Shown: positions 1-7,645, numbered from the stretch's first letter. The stretch is DNA of 19,269 nt from an uncultured Peptococcaceae bacterium (GCA_937976375.1 CALJRU010000060.1:1-19269); one strand, 5' to 3'. Notes: generated from the sequence alone by a model not told the origin. Numbers and translations: made by a program.

Positions 1-6
1 ATGAGA

Positions 7-42
7 AAACCCTATTTTGGCAAAAATGCCAAAATAGGGTTT
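7..42 (-). terminator. Intrinsic terminator of the trx-ccdA unit (perfect hairpin)
   Basis: A perfect 16-bp inverted repeat (7-22 with 27-42) encloses a 4-base AAAA loop. Read on the minus strand it lies about 50 bases beyond the ccdA stop codon and ends in a short run of four T. It could work in both directions, since the plus-strand side ends in TTTAT. The stem starts with A/T pairs, so the U-tract is partly inside the stem. Confidence 0.6.
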
Positions 43-54
43 ATCTACAGTCTG

Positions 55-86
55 ACTCGCACAGCAAAAACTGTGCGAGTTTTTTT
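55..86 (+). terminator. Intrinsic terminator of a plus-strand transcript entering from the left
   Basis: A 10-bp perfect stem (55-64 with 71-80) with a 6-base loop is followed directly by seven T (80-86). The T-tract is only on the plus-strand side, so it terminates rightward transcription. This implies a plus-strand gene to the left of the window that converges on ccdA. Confidence 0.75.
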
Positions 87-90
87 ATGG

Positions 91-792
91 TTAAAAGGCC
101 AGCCAGAACATATACAGCCCAACCGCCAGAATCAGCGCCCCCAGCACCACTTTACTGATGGTGGAAAAATGCTGATAGCTGCCGCTGCCTTTGAGCTTCT
201 GAACAAAGCCAACCGACGTGCCTGCAATGAGCACCAACACGCTATGCCCGAGCGCATAGCAGAGCATCAGCAAGATGCCCCATGCCAAAGCCCCATTGCC
301 AGCAATAATGGCCAAAAGCGCCACCAAAATCGGTGTGGAACATGGGCTGGCAAAAATGCCCGCCAAAATGCCCGTCAAAAATGCGCCAACAAAACCACGG
401 CGCGAACTTTTATTAAGAATATTGGTTTCTGGAATGATTTCAAAAATATCCCAAATCTGCAGCGCCATCAAGACCATGATAACCCCAAGAATAAAATGCC
501 AAATCGGCGAAGACGTGCCCAAAAGATGGCCTACCGAGGTGGCGATCAGCCCCAGCGCCACAAAGGTTACCGCTGTACCGCCAGCAAAGGTCAGCGAATA
601 AAGGAAGGCACGTTTGGTCGTTTTCTCACCGATGCCGCCAATGTACCCGATGATCAGCGGTATGCTCGACAGGCAGCACGGCGTAAAAGCCGCCAAAACA
701 CCAGCTGCCAGTGCCAACAGTGGCCCCAGCCACGGCATTTGCCCTATCACCTGTACAATCTGATTCACCCAGCCATCGATCAATGCATCCAA
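91..792 (-). CDS. ccdA: CcdA/DsbD-type transmembrane thiol electron transporter
   Basis: This 233-residue integral membrane protein moves reducing equivalents from cytoplasmic thioredoxin across the membrane to an extracytoplasmic thiol protein. About six hydrophobic segments are visible. The family cysteine motifs are TPCCLSS (Cys39/Cys40) in the first segment and ASPCSTP (Cys151) in the fourth, which pair as the redox centre in the CcdA/DsbD-beta family. Length is normal for stand-alone CcdA. The start is a TTG lying 1 base after the TAA of the upstream thioredoxin gene, with GGGAG inside the end of that gene as ribosome binding site, so translation is probably coupled. The partner is almost certainly the membrane-anchored thioredoxin encoded immediately upstream. 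No cytochrome c maturation genes are nearby, so general extracytoplasmic thiol reduction is the likelier role, which is inference. Confidence 0.88.
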   Translation of the reverse strand: MDALIDGWVNQIVQVIGQMPWLGPLLALAAGVLAAFTPCCLSSIPLIIGYIGGIGEKTTKRAFLYSLTFAGGTAVTFVALGLIATSVGHLLGTSSPIWHFILGVIMVLMALQIWDIFEIIPETNILNKSSRRGFVGAFLTGILAGIFASPCSTPILVALLAIIAGNGALAWGILLMLCYALGHSVLVLIAGTSVGFVQKLKGSGSYQHFSTISKVVLGALILAVGLYMFWLAF

Positions 793-793
793 A

Positions 794-1351
794 TTATCTC
801 ACTCCCATTTCTTTCAAGATCTGGCGCATCTCATCTTCAGTCAGCACCCCTTGATGGGTGGTGTAGGAAAGTTTGCCAGAATCCGGATCATAATAAAAAG
901 AAAAATGAATTTCCTCATCCAAGTCTGCGCTCGGCTTGAATGGTGTGCCATCGGCGTTCACAAAAAACTGTGTCGGAAAAACCAACACAGGGAGATCGTC
1001 GTCAGCAGTTGGCAAATCTGTCACATCCACATACTTGATGAACGCTTTGCCAAAATAATCGGCATTGATGGTTTCCAGTGCCGGCGCCATGCGCTGACAC
1101 GGGCTGCAGCTGTCAAAGCCATAATCAATGATCATCGGCAGCTTGTACTGAGACAATGCCTCCATATCCACGGGCTCCTTCGCCTTCAGTGAAAAGTCAG
1201 CATCCTGGAGATTTGCCGGCAAACTCATCTGATCCAACTTAGAAAAGCTCACGCCAAAATCTGGCTGCAGCTGTTTCAAAGCCCATACACCTGCTACCAT
1301 CACGATGATCAAAAGTGGTACAAAAATCTGTAACTGTTGTTTTTTAAACAT
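794..1351 (-). CDS. Membrane-anchored thioredoxin-fold protein (TlpA/ResA-like)
   Basis: The 185-residue protein has a short basic N-terminus (KKQ) and one hydrophobic helix at about residues 9-25 that fits a signal anchor, which places the rest outside the membrane. The thioredoxin domain covers about 55-185. Its active site is DSCSPCQRM (Cys82-Ser-Pro-Cys85), and the conserved cis-proline is in VFPTQFF (Pro126). It probably receives electrons from the CcdA protein translated right after it and reduces surface or secreted disulfides. The ATG at 1349-1351 is preceded by GAGGTGC with 4 bases between, a reasonable ribosome binding site. The acidic stretch TADDDLPV before the cis-Pro strand is typical of such proteins. 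Substrate is not predictable from sequence. Confidence 0.85.
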   Translation of the reverse strand: MFKKQQLQIFVPLLIIVMVAGVWALKQLQPDFGVSFSKLDQMSLPANLQDADFSLKAKEPVDMEALSQYKLPMIIDYGFDSCSPCQRMAPALETINADYFGKAFIKYVDVTDLPTADDDLPVLVFPTQFFVNADGTPFKPSADLDEEIHFSFYYDPDSGKLSYTTHQGVLTEDEMRQILKEMGVR

Positions 1352-1374
1352 TTTAGCACCTCTCTCGATCGCGC

Positions 1375-1403
1375 ATTATATTATTTTACATCATATTCCT
1401 AAA
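1375..1403 (-). promoter_or_regulatory. Candidate promoter of trx-ccdA
   Basis: A perfect TATAAT lies on the minus strand at 1380-1375, 23 bases upstream of the thioredoxin start. The -35 position with a 17-base spacer reads TTTAGG, a poor match, so the promoter is supported mainly by its -10 box in an AT-rich gap. Confidence 0.4.
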
Positions 1404-1412
1404 AATTGCACG

Positions 1413-1462
1413 AAAAACCAAAACGTCCTTCCCCACTTAAATCCTGAAATGGAAAAGGACGT
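1413..1462 (-). terminator. Intrinsic terminator of the aldo/keto reductase gene
   Basis: On the minus strand the 8-bp stem ACGTCCTT/AAGGACGT (1462-1455 with 1430-1423) extends by two G-U and two C-G pairs to 12 bp around a 16-base loop. TTTTGGTTTTT follows. It begins 8 bases after the reductase stop codon. Confidence 0.65.
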
Positions 1463-1469
1463 CCCCTGT

Positions 1470-2309
1470 TCATCCTCGGCATAGTTTTTCGATCCAATCC
1501 GGCGTCATCATGTGCGCCGGCATGGTGCTCTCATCACGTTCAAGCGCCTCAATGGCGGCGCATTCTTCAGCAGAGAGCACAAAATTGAAGCTATCCATGC
1601 TGTCTGCCAGCTGCGCTGCATCAGAACGGGTTGGCACCACCACCACACCTTTCTGCGTTTGCCAGCGCAAAAGCACCTGGCGCGGCGAGCGATTGTGTTT
1701 GTCTGCAATCTGCATAACAACTGCGTCATGCAGCAACTCCGAACGGCAGCTGCCAAACGGACCACGCGCCACCCCTTGAATGTCCTGGCGGCGTATGTAC
1801 TCCATCAACTGCGGCCGCTGAAAATATGGATGGCGCTCAAATTGGGCCACCTGCGGCCGTTCCTTCACATGCAGCACCAAATCGGTAAGCCGATCGGCGG
1901 CAAAGTTGCACACCCCAACAGCCTGCACCAAGCCTTCTTCACGCAGCTCCACCAAAGCACGCCAAGCGCCAAAGACATCGTTGTACGGAAATTGCAAAAG
2001 CAGCAGATCCACATAACCGACACCCAAACGATCCAACGAGCGTTTGCAGCTTTCTTTGGCCTTCTCATAGGTGGTATTGGCGATGGACAATTTTGTGGCC
2101 AGAAAAACATCCTTACGCGGCACACCGCTCTGCCTTACCGCACGCCCAACAGCACCTTCATTGCGATAGCTTTGTGCCGTATCGATAAAGCGGTAACCCA
2201 ATGCGAGCGCTTCCTGAACGGTACGTTCGCATGTGTCTTCATCAAGCTGACTGGTTCCAATGCCGATCAACGGCATCTCCACACCGTTGTTAAGGATAAC
2301 GGTATCCAT
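1470..2309 (-). CDS. Aldo/keto reductase family protein with altered active site
   Basis: This 279-residue TIM-barrel protein belongs to the aldo/keto reductase superfamily, whose members reduce carbonyls with NAD(P)H in the cytoplasm. Signature blocks are LNNGVEMPLIGIGTS near the N-terminus, GYRFIDTAQSYRNE, FLATKL, YVDLLLLQFP, GAWRALVEL, GVCNF and HPYFQ. Asp, Tyr and Lys of the catalytic tetrad are present (Asp43, Tyr48, Lys73 from the chosen start). The usual catalytic His of the (I/L)H(Q/W)P motif is Gln106. The substrate-pocket Asn of VNQIE is Ala155. The NADPH-phosphate motif IPKS is replaced by VPTRS at about 225-229. Activity or cofactor preference may therefore differ from the family. 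The start was moved from a GTG 30 bases upstream to the ATG at 2309, because AAGGGAG lies 9 bases before it and the homologous N-terminus begins there. Confidence 0.85.
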   Translation of the reverse strand: MDTVILNNGVEMPLIGIGTSQLDEDTCERTVQEALALGYRFIDTAQSYRNEGAVGRAVRQSGVPRKDVFLATKLSIANTTYEKAKESCKRSLDRLGVGYVDLLLLQFPYNDVFGAWRALVELREEGLVQAVGVCNFAADRLTDLVLHVKERPQVAQFERHPYFQRPQLMEYIRRQDIQGVARGPFGSCRSELLHDAVVMQIADKHNRSPRQVLLRWQTQKGVVVVPTRSDAAQLADSMDSFNFVLSAEECAAIEALERDESTMPAHMMTPDWIEKLCRG

Positions 2310-2318
2310 TGATGACAA

Positions 2319-2325
2319 CTCCCTT
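2319..2325 (-). promoter_or_regulatory. Ribosome binding site that fixes the aldo/keto reductase start
   Basis: AAGGGAG on the minus strand lies 9 bases before the ATG at 2307-2309. The longer GTG frame starting at 2339 has no correctly spaced site. Confidence 0.7.
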
Positions 2326-2369
2326 ATCTTTTCAAACACCCATCCTACATGCGTCCGATTCTTTTCTTC

Positions 2370-2398
2370 ATTCTACCATGCTGTCTCTATAAAAGAAA
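2370..2398 (-). promoter_or_regulatory. Candidate promoter of the aldo/keto reductase gene
   Basis: On the minus strand, TTTCTT (2398-2393), a 17-base spacer and TAGAAT (2375-2370) with an upstream TGG (extended -10) lie about 60 bases before the start codon. The match is moderate. Confidence 0.35.
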
Positions 2399-2440
2399 TC
2401 GTTAAGCATGAAACACGATATATCCGCTACCAAATCTCCA

Positions 2441-2462
2441 CAAAAGCTTGACATTGCAAGCC
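2441..2462 (-). terminator. Weak hairpin after the esterase gene
   Basis: Directly after the esterase TGA, minus-strand GGCTTG and CAAGCT form a 6-bp stem (one G-U) with a 6-base loop, followed by TTTTG. The stem is short, so read-through into the aldo/keto reductase gene is likely. Confidence 0.35.
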
Positions 2463-2464
2463 AA

Positions 2465-3133
2465 TCACTGCGCCAGCAGCCAGGAAATGCCTCGTGCAGT
2501 GCGTGCAGCAGCATCTTTAAAATGACCGCCCGATTCCAACACAAAAGTGGTCGCCACGCCCAGCTGCTGAAAATGTGCCGCAATCGCTTCGGTGTTTTCC
2601 TGCACGCTGCGCATCAAGGGATGGCGCGTCTTTTTTTCCTTATCGCCCAATGAAAAATACACACACTGCGGCACCTGCATCAGCGGCATGGTCAAAGCAT
2701 AGTCACGAAAACCTTCGAACCACAGCGAGCCCGACATGCTTGCCACACGTGCAAAGCCAACGCTGTTGTATAAGGCGTACACCGCACACAGCCCCGCCAG
2801 CGAATACCCGGCCAAACCGCGCCAACACGGAGGCACAGCCAGCTGCGCTTCCACCTGCGGCAGCACCTTGCTTTCCAGCCAATGCAAATACGCCGACGCA
2901 CCACCGGCAAAAGGCGCTGACTTTTCATTCAGGGCTTCCACCGCCCAAGGTGACAAATCACCTTCCCAGTCCATGCCCGTCACCACCACCAGCGTATGAT
3001 CCGGTGCTTCTTGCAAAGCTTCCTGCAACGGTGCAACCGCTTCCGCAAAGGTATTCACCAAGATCAACGGACAGCCCGGCGTCGCACCAGGAAATACCTG
3101 CACCGTTTTTCCATCAATGAACCATGTATTCAT
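2465..3133 (-). CDS. Putative alpha/beta-hydrolase esterase (esterase D/IroE-like)
   Basis: The 222-residue cytoplasmic protein (no signal peptide) resembles the putative esterase family. The nucleophile elbow GYSLAG carries the catalytic Ser (Ser111 from the chosen start). The C-terminal GGHFKD carries the probable catalytic His (His204). The acid is probably Asp164 in FSLGDKE. It likely hydrolyses an ester, but the substrate cannot be told. The short length, missing the extra N-terminal region of larger esterase D proteins, fits small IroE/YbbA-like members. The longest frame starts at 3139, but the strong AGGAGGG at 3146-3140 touches that ATG and lies 6 bases before the second ATG at 3133, so 3133 is chosen. 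It is divergent from the M18 aminopeptidase and may be co-transcribed with the downstream reductase. Confidence 0.75.
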   Translation of the reverse strand: MNTWFIDGKTVQVFPGATPGCPLILVNTFAEAVAPLQEALQEAPDHTLVVVTGMDWEGDLSPWAVEALNEKSAPFAGGASAYLHWLESKVLPQVEAQLAVPPCWRGLAGYSLAGLCAVYALYNSVGFARVASMSGSLWFEGFRDYALTMPLMQVPQCVYFSLGDKEKKTRHPLMRSVQENTEAIAAHFQQLGVATTFVLESGGHFKDAAARTARGISWLLAQ

Positions 3134-3139
3134 CCTCAT

Positions 3140-3146
3140 CCCTCCT
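3140..3146 (-). promoter_or_regulatory. Ribosome binding site that decides the esterase start
   Basis: AGGAGGG on the minus strand directly abuts the first ATG (3139) and sits 6 bases before the second ATG (3133). Only the second spacing is functional in Bacillota. Confidence 0.8.
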
Positions 3147-3153
3147 GTGCTTC

Positions 3154-3181
3154 ATCATACACCATCTGCAAACAGAAGCAA
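3154..3181 (-). promoter_or_regulatory. Candidate esterase promoter
   Basis: Minus-strand TTGCTT (3181-3176), a 16-base spacer and TATGAT (3159-3154) stand shortly before the ribosome binding site. Confidence 0.5.
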
Positions 3182-3186
3182 ACCGC

Positions 3187-3215
3187 TTGCGTCCATGCGC
3201 AAAAGCGCGTATGCT
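3187..3215 (+). promoter_or_regulatory. Candidate M18 aminopeptidase promoter
   Basis: TTGCGT (3187-3192), a 17-base spacer and TATGCT (3210-3215) lie 32 bases before the start codon. It is back to back with the esterase promoter, so the two genes share a compact divergent control region. Confidence 0.4.
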
Positions 3216-3233
3216 AATGACAAACCCGCAATG

Positions 3234-3239
3234 AAAGGA
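3234..3239 (+). promoter_or_regulatory. Ribosome binding site that decides the aminopeptidase start
   Basis: AAAGGA at 3234-3239 overlaps the first in-frame ATG (3239) and lies 8 bases before the second ATG (3248), so the second is the start. Confidence 0.7.
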
Positions 3240-3247
3240 TGATTTCT

Positions 3248-4489
3248 ATGGACACACAAGTCTTTTTCTCATACATGAACGCAGCGTACACACCTTATCA
3301 TGCCGCTGCAGAAAATCGCCGCATGCTGATGGACGCTGGATTCACCCTTCTTTCAGAAAACGATCACTGGCGGCTGACGCCCGGCGGCCGCTATCTCCTC
3401 GACAGCGACGATGGCACCACCTGCGCCTTTGTATTGCCAGAAACCCTGCCGCAAGGTGTGCGCATCATCGGCACCCACAACGATTCCCCAGCCCTGCGCC
3501 TGAAACCACAGCCCACCCTTGTGCGCGAAGGGCTGAGCCTGCTCAACATCGAAGTCTACGGCGGCCCCATTCTCAGCACTTGGTTTGACCGTCCGCTCGC
3601 CATCGCCGGACGTGCCTACAGCCGCAGCGACAACTGGGCGCAGCCGCAAGCACACCTCGTGGTTCTGCCGGAGACAGTAACCATCCCTTCCCTTGCCGCT
3701 CACATGAAGCGCGGCGATGATCCCATCAATCCCCAAAAAGAACTGCTCGCTCTTTGGGGTGATGCCAACGCCCCAAGCCTGGAAACTCGCCTTGCCGACT
3801 ACCTGGGCATCGCCACCAACGACCTGCTCGCCACCGAACTCTATCTTGTCAGCGCTGAACAGGCCAGCCGCATTGGCTATGGCGGCGATCTTTACACCAC
3901 CTCTCGCATTGACAACCTTGCCAATGCCTACGCCGCCTGCTGCGCCCTTTGCGACAGCAAGCCGCAGCACGACATTGCGCTCTTTATCAGCTACCAGCAC
4001 GAAGAAATCGGCAGCCACACCCGCCAAGGGGCGGCGTCCCCTCGGCTCAGCCGCTTGCTCACCCGCCTTGCCGAAAGCCTCTCCTGCACGCTCGACCCGC
4101 TATTGGCCCACAGCATCATTCTCAGCTGCGACCAGGCCCATGCCATGCATCCAAACTACAGCGAAAAGGCCGACCCTGTCCTGCGCCCACGCCTCGGCGG
4201 CGGCCCTGTGCTGAAACTCGCCGCCAGCCACAGCTACGCCACCACGCCGCGCGGCGAAGCCATGATCCGAGCACTCTGCGCCGATACCGGCCTTCCGCTG
4301 CAAACCTTTGTCAATCGCGCCGACATGCGCGGCGGCTCCACCATCGGCCCAATCGCCGAAGCAGCCAGCGGCATTGAAGCCATCGACCTCGGCAACCCGA
4401 TGCTTGCCATGCACAGCATCCGTGAATGTGCCAGCCTCAGCGATCAAGACACCATGCAGCAGCTCATGACAGCTTTTTTCAATAAATAA
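3248..4489 (+). CDS. M18 family zinc aminopeptidase (ApeB-like)
   Basis: This 413-residue cytoplasmic metallopeptidase removes N-terminal residues, in this family often acidic or neutral ones, from peptides. The set of co-catalytic zinc ligands is visible: His77 in GTHNDSPALRLK, Asp222 in TSRIDN, Glu252/Glu253 in QHEEIGS (family DNEEVGS), Asp295 in SCDQAHAMHPNY and His389 in MHSIRE. RGGSTIGP at about 361-368 is the conserved M18 glycine-rich segment. Length is slightly below the family's usual 420-480 but no motif is missing. The start at 3248 is preferred over 3239 because of the ribosome binding site spacing. The gene stands alone between a divergent promoter and a strong terminator. Specificity within M18 is not resolvable. 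Confidence 0.92.
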   Translation: MDTQVFFSYMNAAYTPYHAAAENRRMLMDAGFTLLSENDHWRLTPGGRYLLDSDDGTTCAFVLPETLPQGVRIIGTHNDSPALRLKPQPTLVREGLSLLNIEVYGGPILSTWFDRPLAIAGRAYSRSDNWAQPQAHLVVLPETVTIPSLAAHMKRGDDPINPQKELLALWGDANAPSLETRLADYLGIATNDLLATELYLVSAEQASRIGYGGDLYTTSRIDNLANAYAACCALCDSKPQHDIALFISYQHEEIGSHTRQGAASPRLSRLLTRLAESLSCTLDPLLAHSIILSCDQAHAMHPNYSEKADPVLRPRLGGGPVLKLAASHSYATTPRGEAMIRALCADTGLPLQTFVNRADMRGGSTIGPIAEAASGIEAIDLGNPMLAMHSIRECASLSDQDTMQQLMTAFFNK

Positions 4490-4495
4490 ACCACA

Positions 4496-4540
4496 AACGA
4501 CAGCGCTTTTCACACACAAGAAAAGCGCTGTCGTTCTTTT
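4496..4540 (+). terminator. Intrinsic terminator of the M18 aminopeptidase gene
   Basis: A perfect 16-bp stem (4496-4511 with 4520-4535) with an 8-base loop is followed by CTTTT, 7 bases after the stop codon. Confidence 0.9.
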
Positions 4541-4544
4541 ATGC

Positions 4545-4576
4545 AAAAAAGACGCCGTCTCCTCAGAGACGGCGTC
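4545..4576 (-). terminator. Intrinsic terminator of the lutABC operon
   Basis: On the minus strand an 11-bp perfect stem (4576-4566 with 4561-4551) with a 4-base loop is followed by six T (4550-4545). It faces the aminopeptidase terminator, so the convergent units each have their own stop. Confidence 0.9.
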
Positions 4577-4596
4577 TGATATCACTTTAAAAGCGA

Positions 4597-5319
4597 TCAA
4601 TCATCAACGATGATATAAGTAACATTCACAGGCCCGTGTACCCCAACAACACGAACGAGTTCGATGTCAGCGGTAGAAGATGGACCAGAAATGTGAACGA
4701 TAGCACTTGGGAATCCAGCTGGGTCTTTCTGATACTGTTTACGCAGTTCAACCATGGTATCACCCATGCGGCGATAGATGGTGCTGCGGCGCAGTACAGC
4801 TACGTGAGTGATTGGCAGAAGACCAACGCTGCGGCCAGAGCCAGAGGTCATAGGCTGTACAAGCGTAGCCGTTTCAGCAATCCCCATGGATGGGAAAGTG
4901 ATCCCAATGTTGGCATCCTGTGCATTGTTGATGTTGTATTCACGGCCCTTAGAAGCATCCCATTTTACGAATTCGAGGCCATCTTTGCCGTTGGCTTCTT
5001 CAAATGCTTTGTTCAAGCCATATTCATCCATCTGTGGAACCATTGGGCAAACGATCTTGCCGCCGCCATAATCTTTGATGACGTCAATGATGACTTTCTT
5101 AACGTCTGCTGGTGCACATTCGGTGTACTGAATAGAAAGCTTGTCGCATTCTACTTTGAAGCGTTCAAGAATTTCTTCTGGAGTCTGCACTTCACTCATA
5201 ATGTGGTGCTGAATGCCCTTGGTGAAATCATATGGTTCAACGGATTTTGGCACTTCGTTACGGCCCAGGGCGAGAGAAACGTTGTGCAAAAATGCTTGTT
5301 TATGCTGTTCGGTTAACAT
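4597..5319 (-). CDS. lutC: LutC-type LUD-domain protein of the lactate oxidation complex
   Basis: This 240-residue cytoplasmic protein consists of one LUD (LutB/LutC) domain. Family hallmarks are GITFPSMGIAETATLV at about 138-153, GLLPITHVAVLRR, and the C-terminal SGPSSTADIE followed by VGVHGP. LutC is one of three subunits needed to oxidise L-lactate to pyruvate in Bacillus-type systems, where it has no iron-sulfur motif of its own, as here. It is the last gene of the operon, 3 bases after the lutB stop and just before a strong terminator. The ribosome binding site (GGCGGGAAG) overlaps the end of lutB, which suggests translational coupling. Confidence 0.92.
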   Translation of the reverse strand: MLTEQHKQAFLHNVSLALGRNEVPKSVEPYDFTKGIQHHIMSEVQTPEEILERFKVECDKLSIQYTECAPADVKKVIIDVIKDYGGGKIVCPMVPQMDEYGLNKAFEEANGKDGLEFVKWDASKGREYNINNAQDANIGITFPSMGIAETATLVQPMTSGSGRSVGLLPITHVAVLRRSTIYRRMGDTMVELRKQYQKDPAGFPSAIVHISGPSSTADIELVRVVGVHGPVNVTYIIVDD

Positions 5320-5322
5320 AGA

Positions 5323-6774
5323 TTACTTCCCGCCTTTCTTTTGTGCTTCGTGTTTCTTGAACCAGTCTCTGAACTTTTCTTTGGAGAGGGTGTTCATATC
5401 GCGGGACTGGGTCCAGTTCTTGAGCACAGGGATCTTGACGTTTTCCTTGAGAGACTTGCGGTCCTTAGCAAGGAGTGGCATCATGCGCGCACCAACCTTG
5501 GTACCAAGATCGAAGATACCTTCATGTGCCAATACAGTACCAGCAGCCTTGAAAGCGAAGTCCTGCATACCCTTGCCATAGCCGTATTCTTCAACGAGAA
5601 TCTGACGATGACGCAGAATGAGTTCATGCAGAGGAATCTTAACAGGGCAGTGGTCGCTGCAAGCACCGCAAAGGGTGGATGCCCAAGGCAGAGAACCAGC
5701 CTTATCATAACCAACGAGCAGTGGGGTCAGAACAACGCCCATTGGACCTGGATAGATGGAGCCATACCCATGACCGGTGATATGACGGTATACAGGGCAG
5801 ATGTTGAGGCAAGCACCGCAGCGGATGCAGCGAAGCATATCACGGAATTCGCTGGCAAGGATCTTAGAACGGCCATTATCAACGATGATGATGTGCTGTT
5901 CTTCTGGACCATCGACTTCATCAGATTTACGAGGGCCAGTGGTCATAGAGAAGTAAGAAGTGATCTTAGAACCAACAGAACTGCGTACGAGCAGAGCAAC
6001 CATAACATCGAGTGCTTCGAAGCTTGGTACGAGACGTTCCATCCCCATCAGAATGATCTGAGTATTTGGAACAGACGTTGTCATACGGCCGTTCCCTTCG
6101 TTGGTAACGAGGGTGCAGGTACCAGTTTCAGCAACACCAAAGTTGCAGCCAGTCATACCAACATCAGCATTCAGGAATTTTTCACGGATGAAGCCACGGA
6201 TGAACTTGGTTTCGCGGGTTGGGTCTTCGTCGCCAGTGTAGCCATATCTTGCAAAGACGTCGCGAATAGAATTACGGTTCAAATGCAGCGCAGGAACAAC
6301 AATGTGGCTAGGTGGGTTCCAGTCATTAAGCTGCAGAATGATTTCAGCCAAGTCTGTTTCGAACACTTCAACGCCATGATCGATCAGCGCATGGTTGATG
6401 TCGATTTCTTCACTCACCATGGACTTACTCTTAACCATCTTTTTAGCGTTGCGCTTTTCGAAAATTTCAATTACCTGCTGCACAGCTTCCTTGTCGGTCT
6501 GTGCAAAGTAAACATGAGAGCCTGCCTTTTCAGCATTTTCGGCAAACTGTGCCAGGTAATAATCGAGATTGTCGAGAACGTGATTACGGATACGACGTGC
6601 TTCTTCACGAAGTTCTTCCCATTCAGGCACTTCTTCTACGAGCGCTTCACGCTTGCCATAGAAGACATCGGTTGCCGTGGTGATCGCATTATGTTTGAAA
6701 TCATCAGAAATGCAATCTTTAACACGTTCCTGGAAAGTCTGGTCTTTGCCGTTTAATTTGTAGAGAATTGCCAT
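5323..6774 (-). CDS. lutB: LutB-type iron-sulfur LUD-domain protein of lactate oxidation
   Basis: The 483-residue protein combines an N-terminal LUD domain (about 60-290, with GMTGCNFGVAETGTCTLVTN) and a ferredoxin-like module. The first cysteine set is CIRCGACLNICP (Cys316, 319, 322, 326) and the second is LCGACSDHCP (Cys369, 372, 376), which fits two 4Fe-4S clusters. A C-terminal helical region follows. In the LutABC complex this subunit is thought to carry electrons from lactate oxidation. The longest frame begins with a TTG at 6801 inside lutA. The ATG at 6774 is chosen because AGGGGG lies 7 bases upstream and the family N-terminus starts there. The gap to the lutA stop is 17 bases. Confidence 0.94.
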   Translation of the reverse strand: MAILYKLNGKDQTFQERVKDCISDDFKHNAITTATDVFYGKREALVEEVPEWEELREEARRIRNHVLDNLDYYLAQFAENAEKAGSHVYFAQTDKEAVQQVIEIFEKRNAKKMVKSKSMVSEEIDINHALIDHGVEVFETDLAEIILQLNDWNPPSHIVVPALHLNRNSIRDVFARYGYTGDEDPTRETKFIRGFIREKFLNADVGMTGCNFGVAETGTCTLVTNEGNGRMTTSVPNTQIILMGMERLVPSFEALDVMVALLVRSSVGSKITSYFSMTTGPRKSDEVDGPEEQHIIIVDNGRSKILASEFRDMLRCIRCGACLNICPVYRHITGHGYGSIYPGPMGVVLTPLLVGYDKAGSLPWASTLCGACSDHCPVKIPLHELILRHRQILVEEYGYGKGMQDFAFKAAGTVLAHEGIFDLGTKVGARMMPLLAKDRKSLKENVKIPVLKNWTQSRDMNTLSKEKFRDWFKKHEAQKKGGK

Positions 6775-6781
6775 ATCTTTT

Positions 6782-6787
6782 CCCCCT
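6782..6787 (-). promoter_or_regulatory. Ribosome binding site that decides the lutB start
   Basis: AGGGGG on the minus strand is 7 bases upstream of the ATG at 6774-6772, which excludes the longer TTG frame. Confidence 0.75.
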
Positions 6788-6791
6788 ATTC

Positions 6792-7529
6792 TTAGCGGCA
6801 ATTGAGAATTTCAGCGATATGCATTACGCGGATATCGCGGGTCAATTCACCTCTGTCACGCATACGGTCGAGACGGCCTGCAATATTCATAAGGCAAGCC
6901 TGGTCAGCACCGCAGAGGATGTCTGCACCACTGTCAACAACAGTCTGTGCTTTTTCAGCTACGATTTGTTCGGAAATATCAGGCTGTTTTACAGCGAAAG
7001 TACCGCCGAAGCCGCAGCAACGATCGGCCTTTTCCATTTCAACATATTCAAGACCGTGAACATTCTGCAAGAGAATCAGTGGTGGTTCCTTAACACCAAG
7101 CAAACGGGTTGCATGGCAGGACTTATGGAATGTTACCTTCTTATTAAGGGTTGCACCAACATCAGTTACACCGAGAACATTGACAATGAAATCGGTGAAT
7201 TCATAAAGACGGTCTGCAACACGCTGAGCACGGATAGCCCACTGTGGTTCGTCAGCAAGAATCTTCATATATTCATGTTTCATTGCAAATGCGCAGGAAC
7301 CGGAGAGGCTGACGATGGTTTCAGCATCTTCGAAAGCTTCAATGGTATTCTTGATGGAAGCCTTAGAAGCCTTCACATAACCGGAATTGATCAGTGGCTG
7401 GCCGCAGCAAACCTGTTTCTTTGGAACAACAATATCGCAGCCAAGACGTTCCAACACCTCAACTGCAGCGATACCAACCTGTGGATAGAACATATCCACC
7501 ATGCATTGGGTAAATAAATGAATTTTCAT
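6792..7529 (-). CDS. lutA: LutA-type CCG-domain oxidoreductase subunit of lactate oxidation
   Basis: This 245-residue cytoplasmic protein has the two cysteine-rich CCG domains of the LutA/GlpC/HdrB group. The first carries VCCGQPLINSG (about Cys41/Cys42) with CMVDMFYP near the start, and the second FHKSCHATRLLG and RCCGFGGTFAVKQPDIS. These motifs hold an iron-sulfur cluster or redox cysteines in relatives. With LutB and LutC it forms the L-lactate to pyruvate oxidation system. It is the first operon gene, preceded by AAGGAAGG 6 bases before the ATG. The leader is about 135 bases if the predicted promoter is right. No lactate permease or LutR-like regulator lies in the window. Confidence 0.93.
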   Translation of the reverse strand: MKIHLFTQCMVDMFYPQVGIAAVEVLERLGCDIVVPKKQVCCGQPLINSGYVKASKASIKNTIEAFEDAETIVSLSGSCAFAMKHEYMKILADEPQWAIRAQRVADRLYEFTDFIVNVLGVTDVGATLNKKVTFHKSCHATRLLGVKEPPLILLQNVHGLEYVEMEKADRCCGFGGTFAVKQPDISEQIVAEKAQTVVDSGADILCGADQACLMNIAGRLDRMRDRGELTRDIRVMHIAEILNCR

Positions 7530-7645
7530 AGGACACCTTCCTTATTCTAGAAAATTTACTTGCAAGCAGGACGAGCATGTCTCCTTTGCCAAAGCACCTG
7601 TCAAATGTATGAAGAATTCATTTGCGATGTGTCCTAACAGCTTTT

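Noticed and set aside
1..939. 312-residue plus-strand open frame over ccdA
   Set aside because: It is antisense to ccdA and the thioredoxin gene, starts in a terminator hairpin and has a low-complexity basic composition with no recognisable motif.
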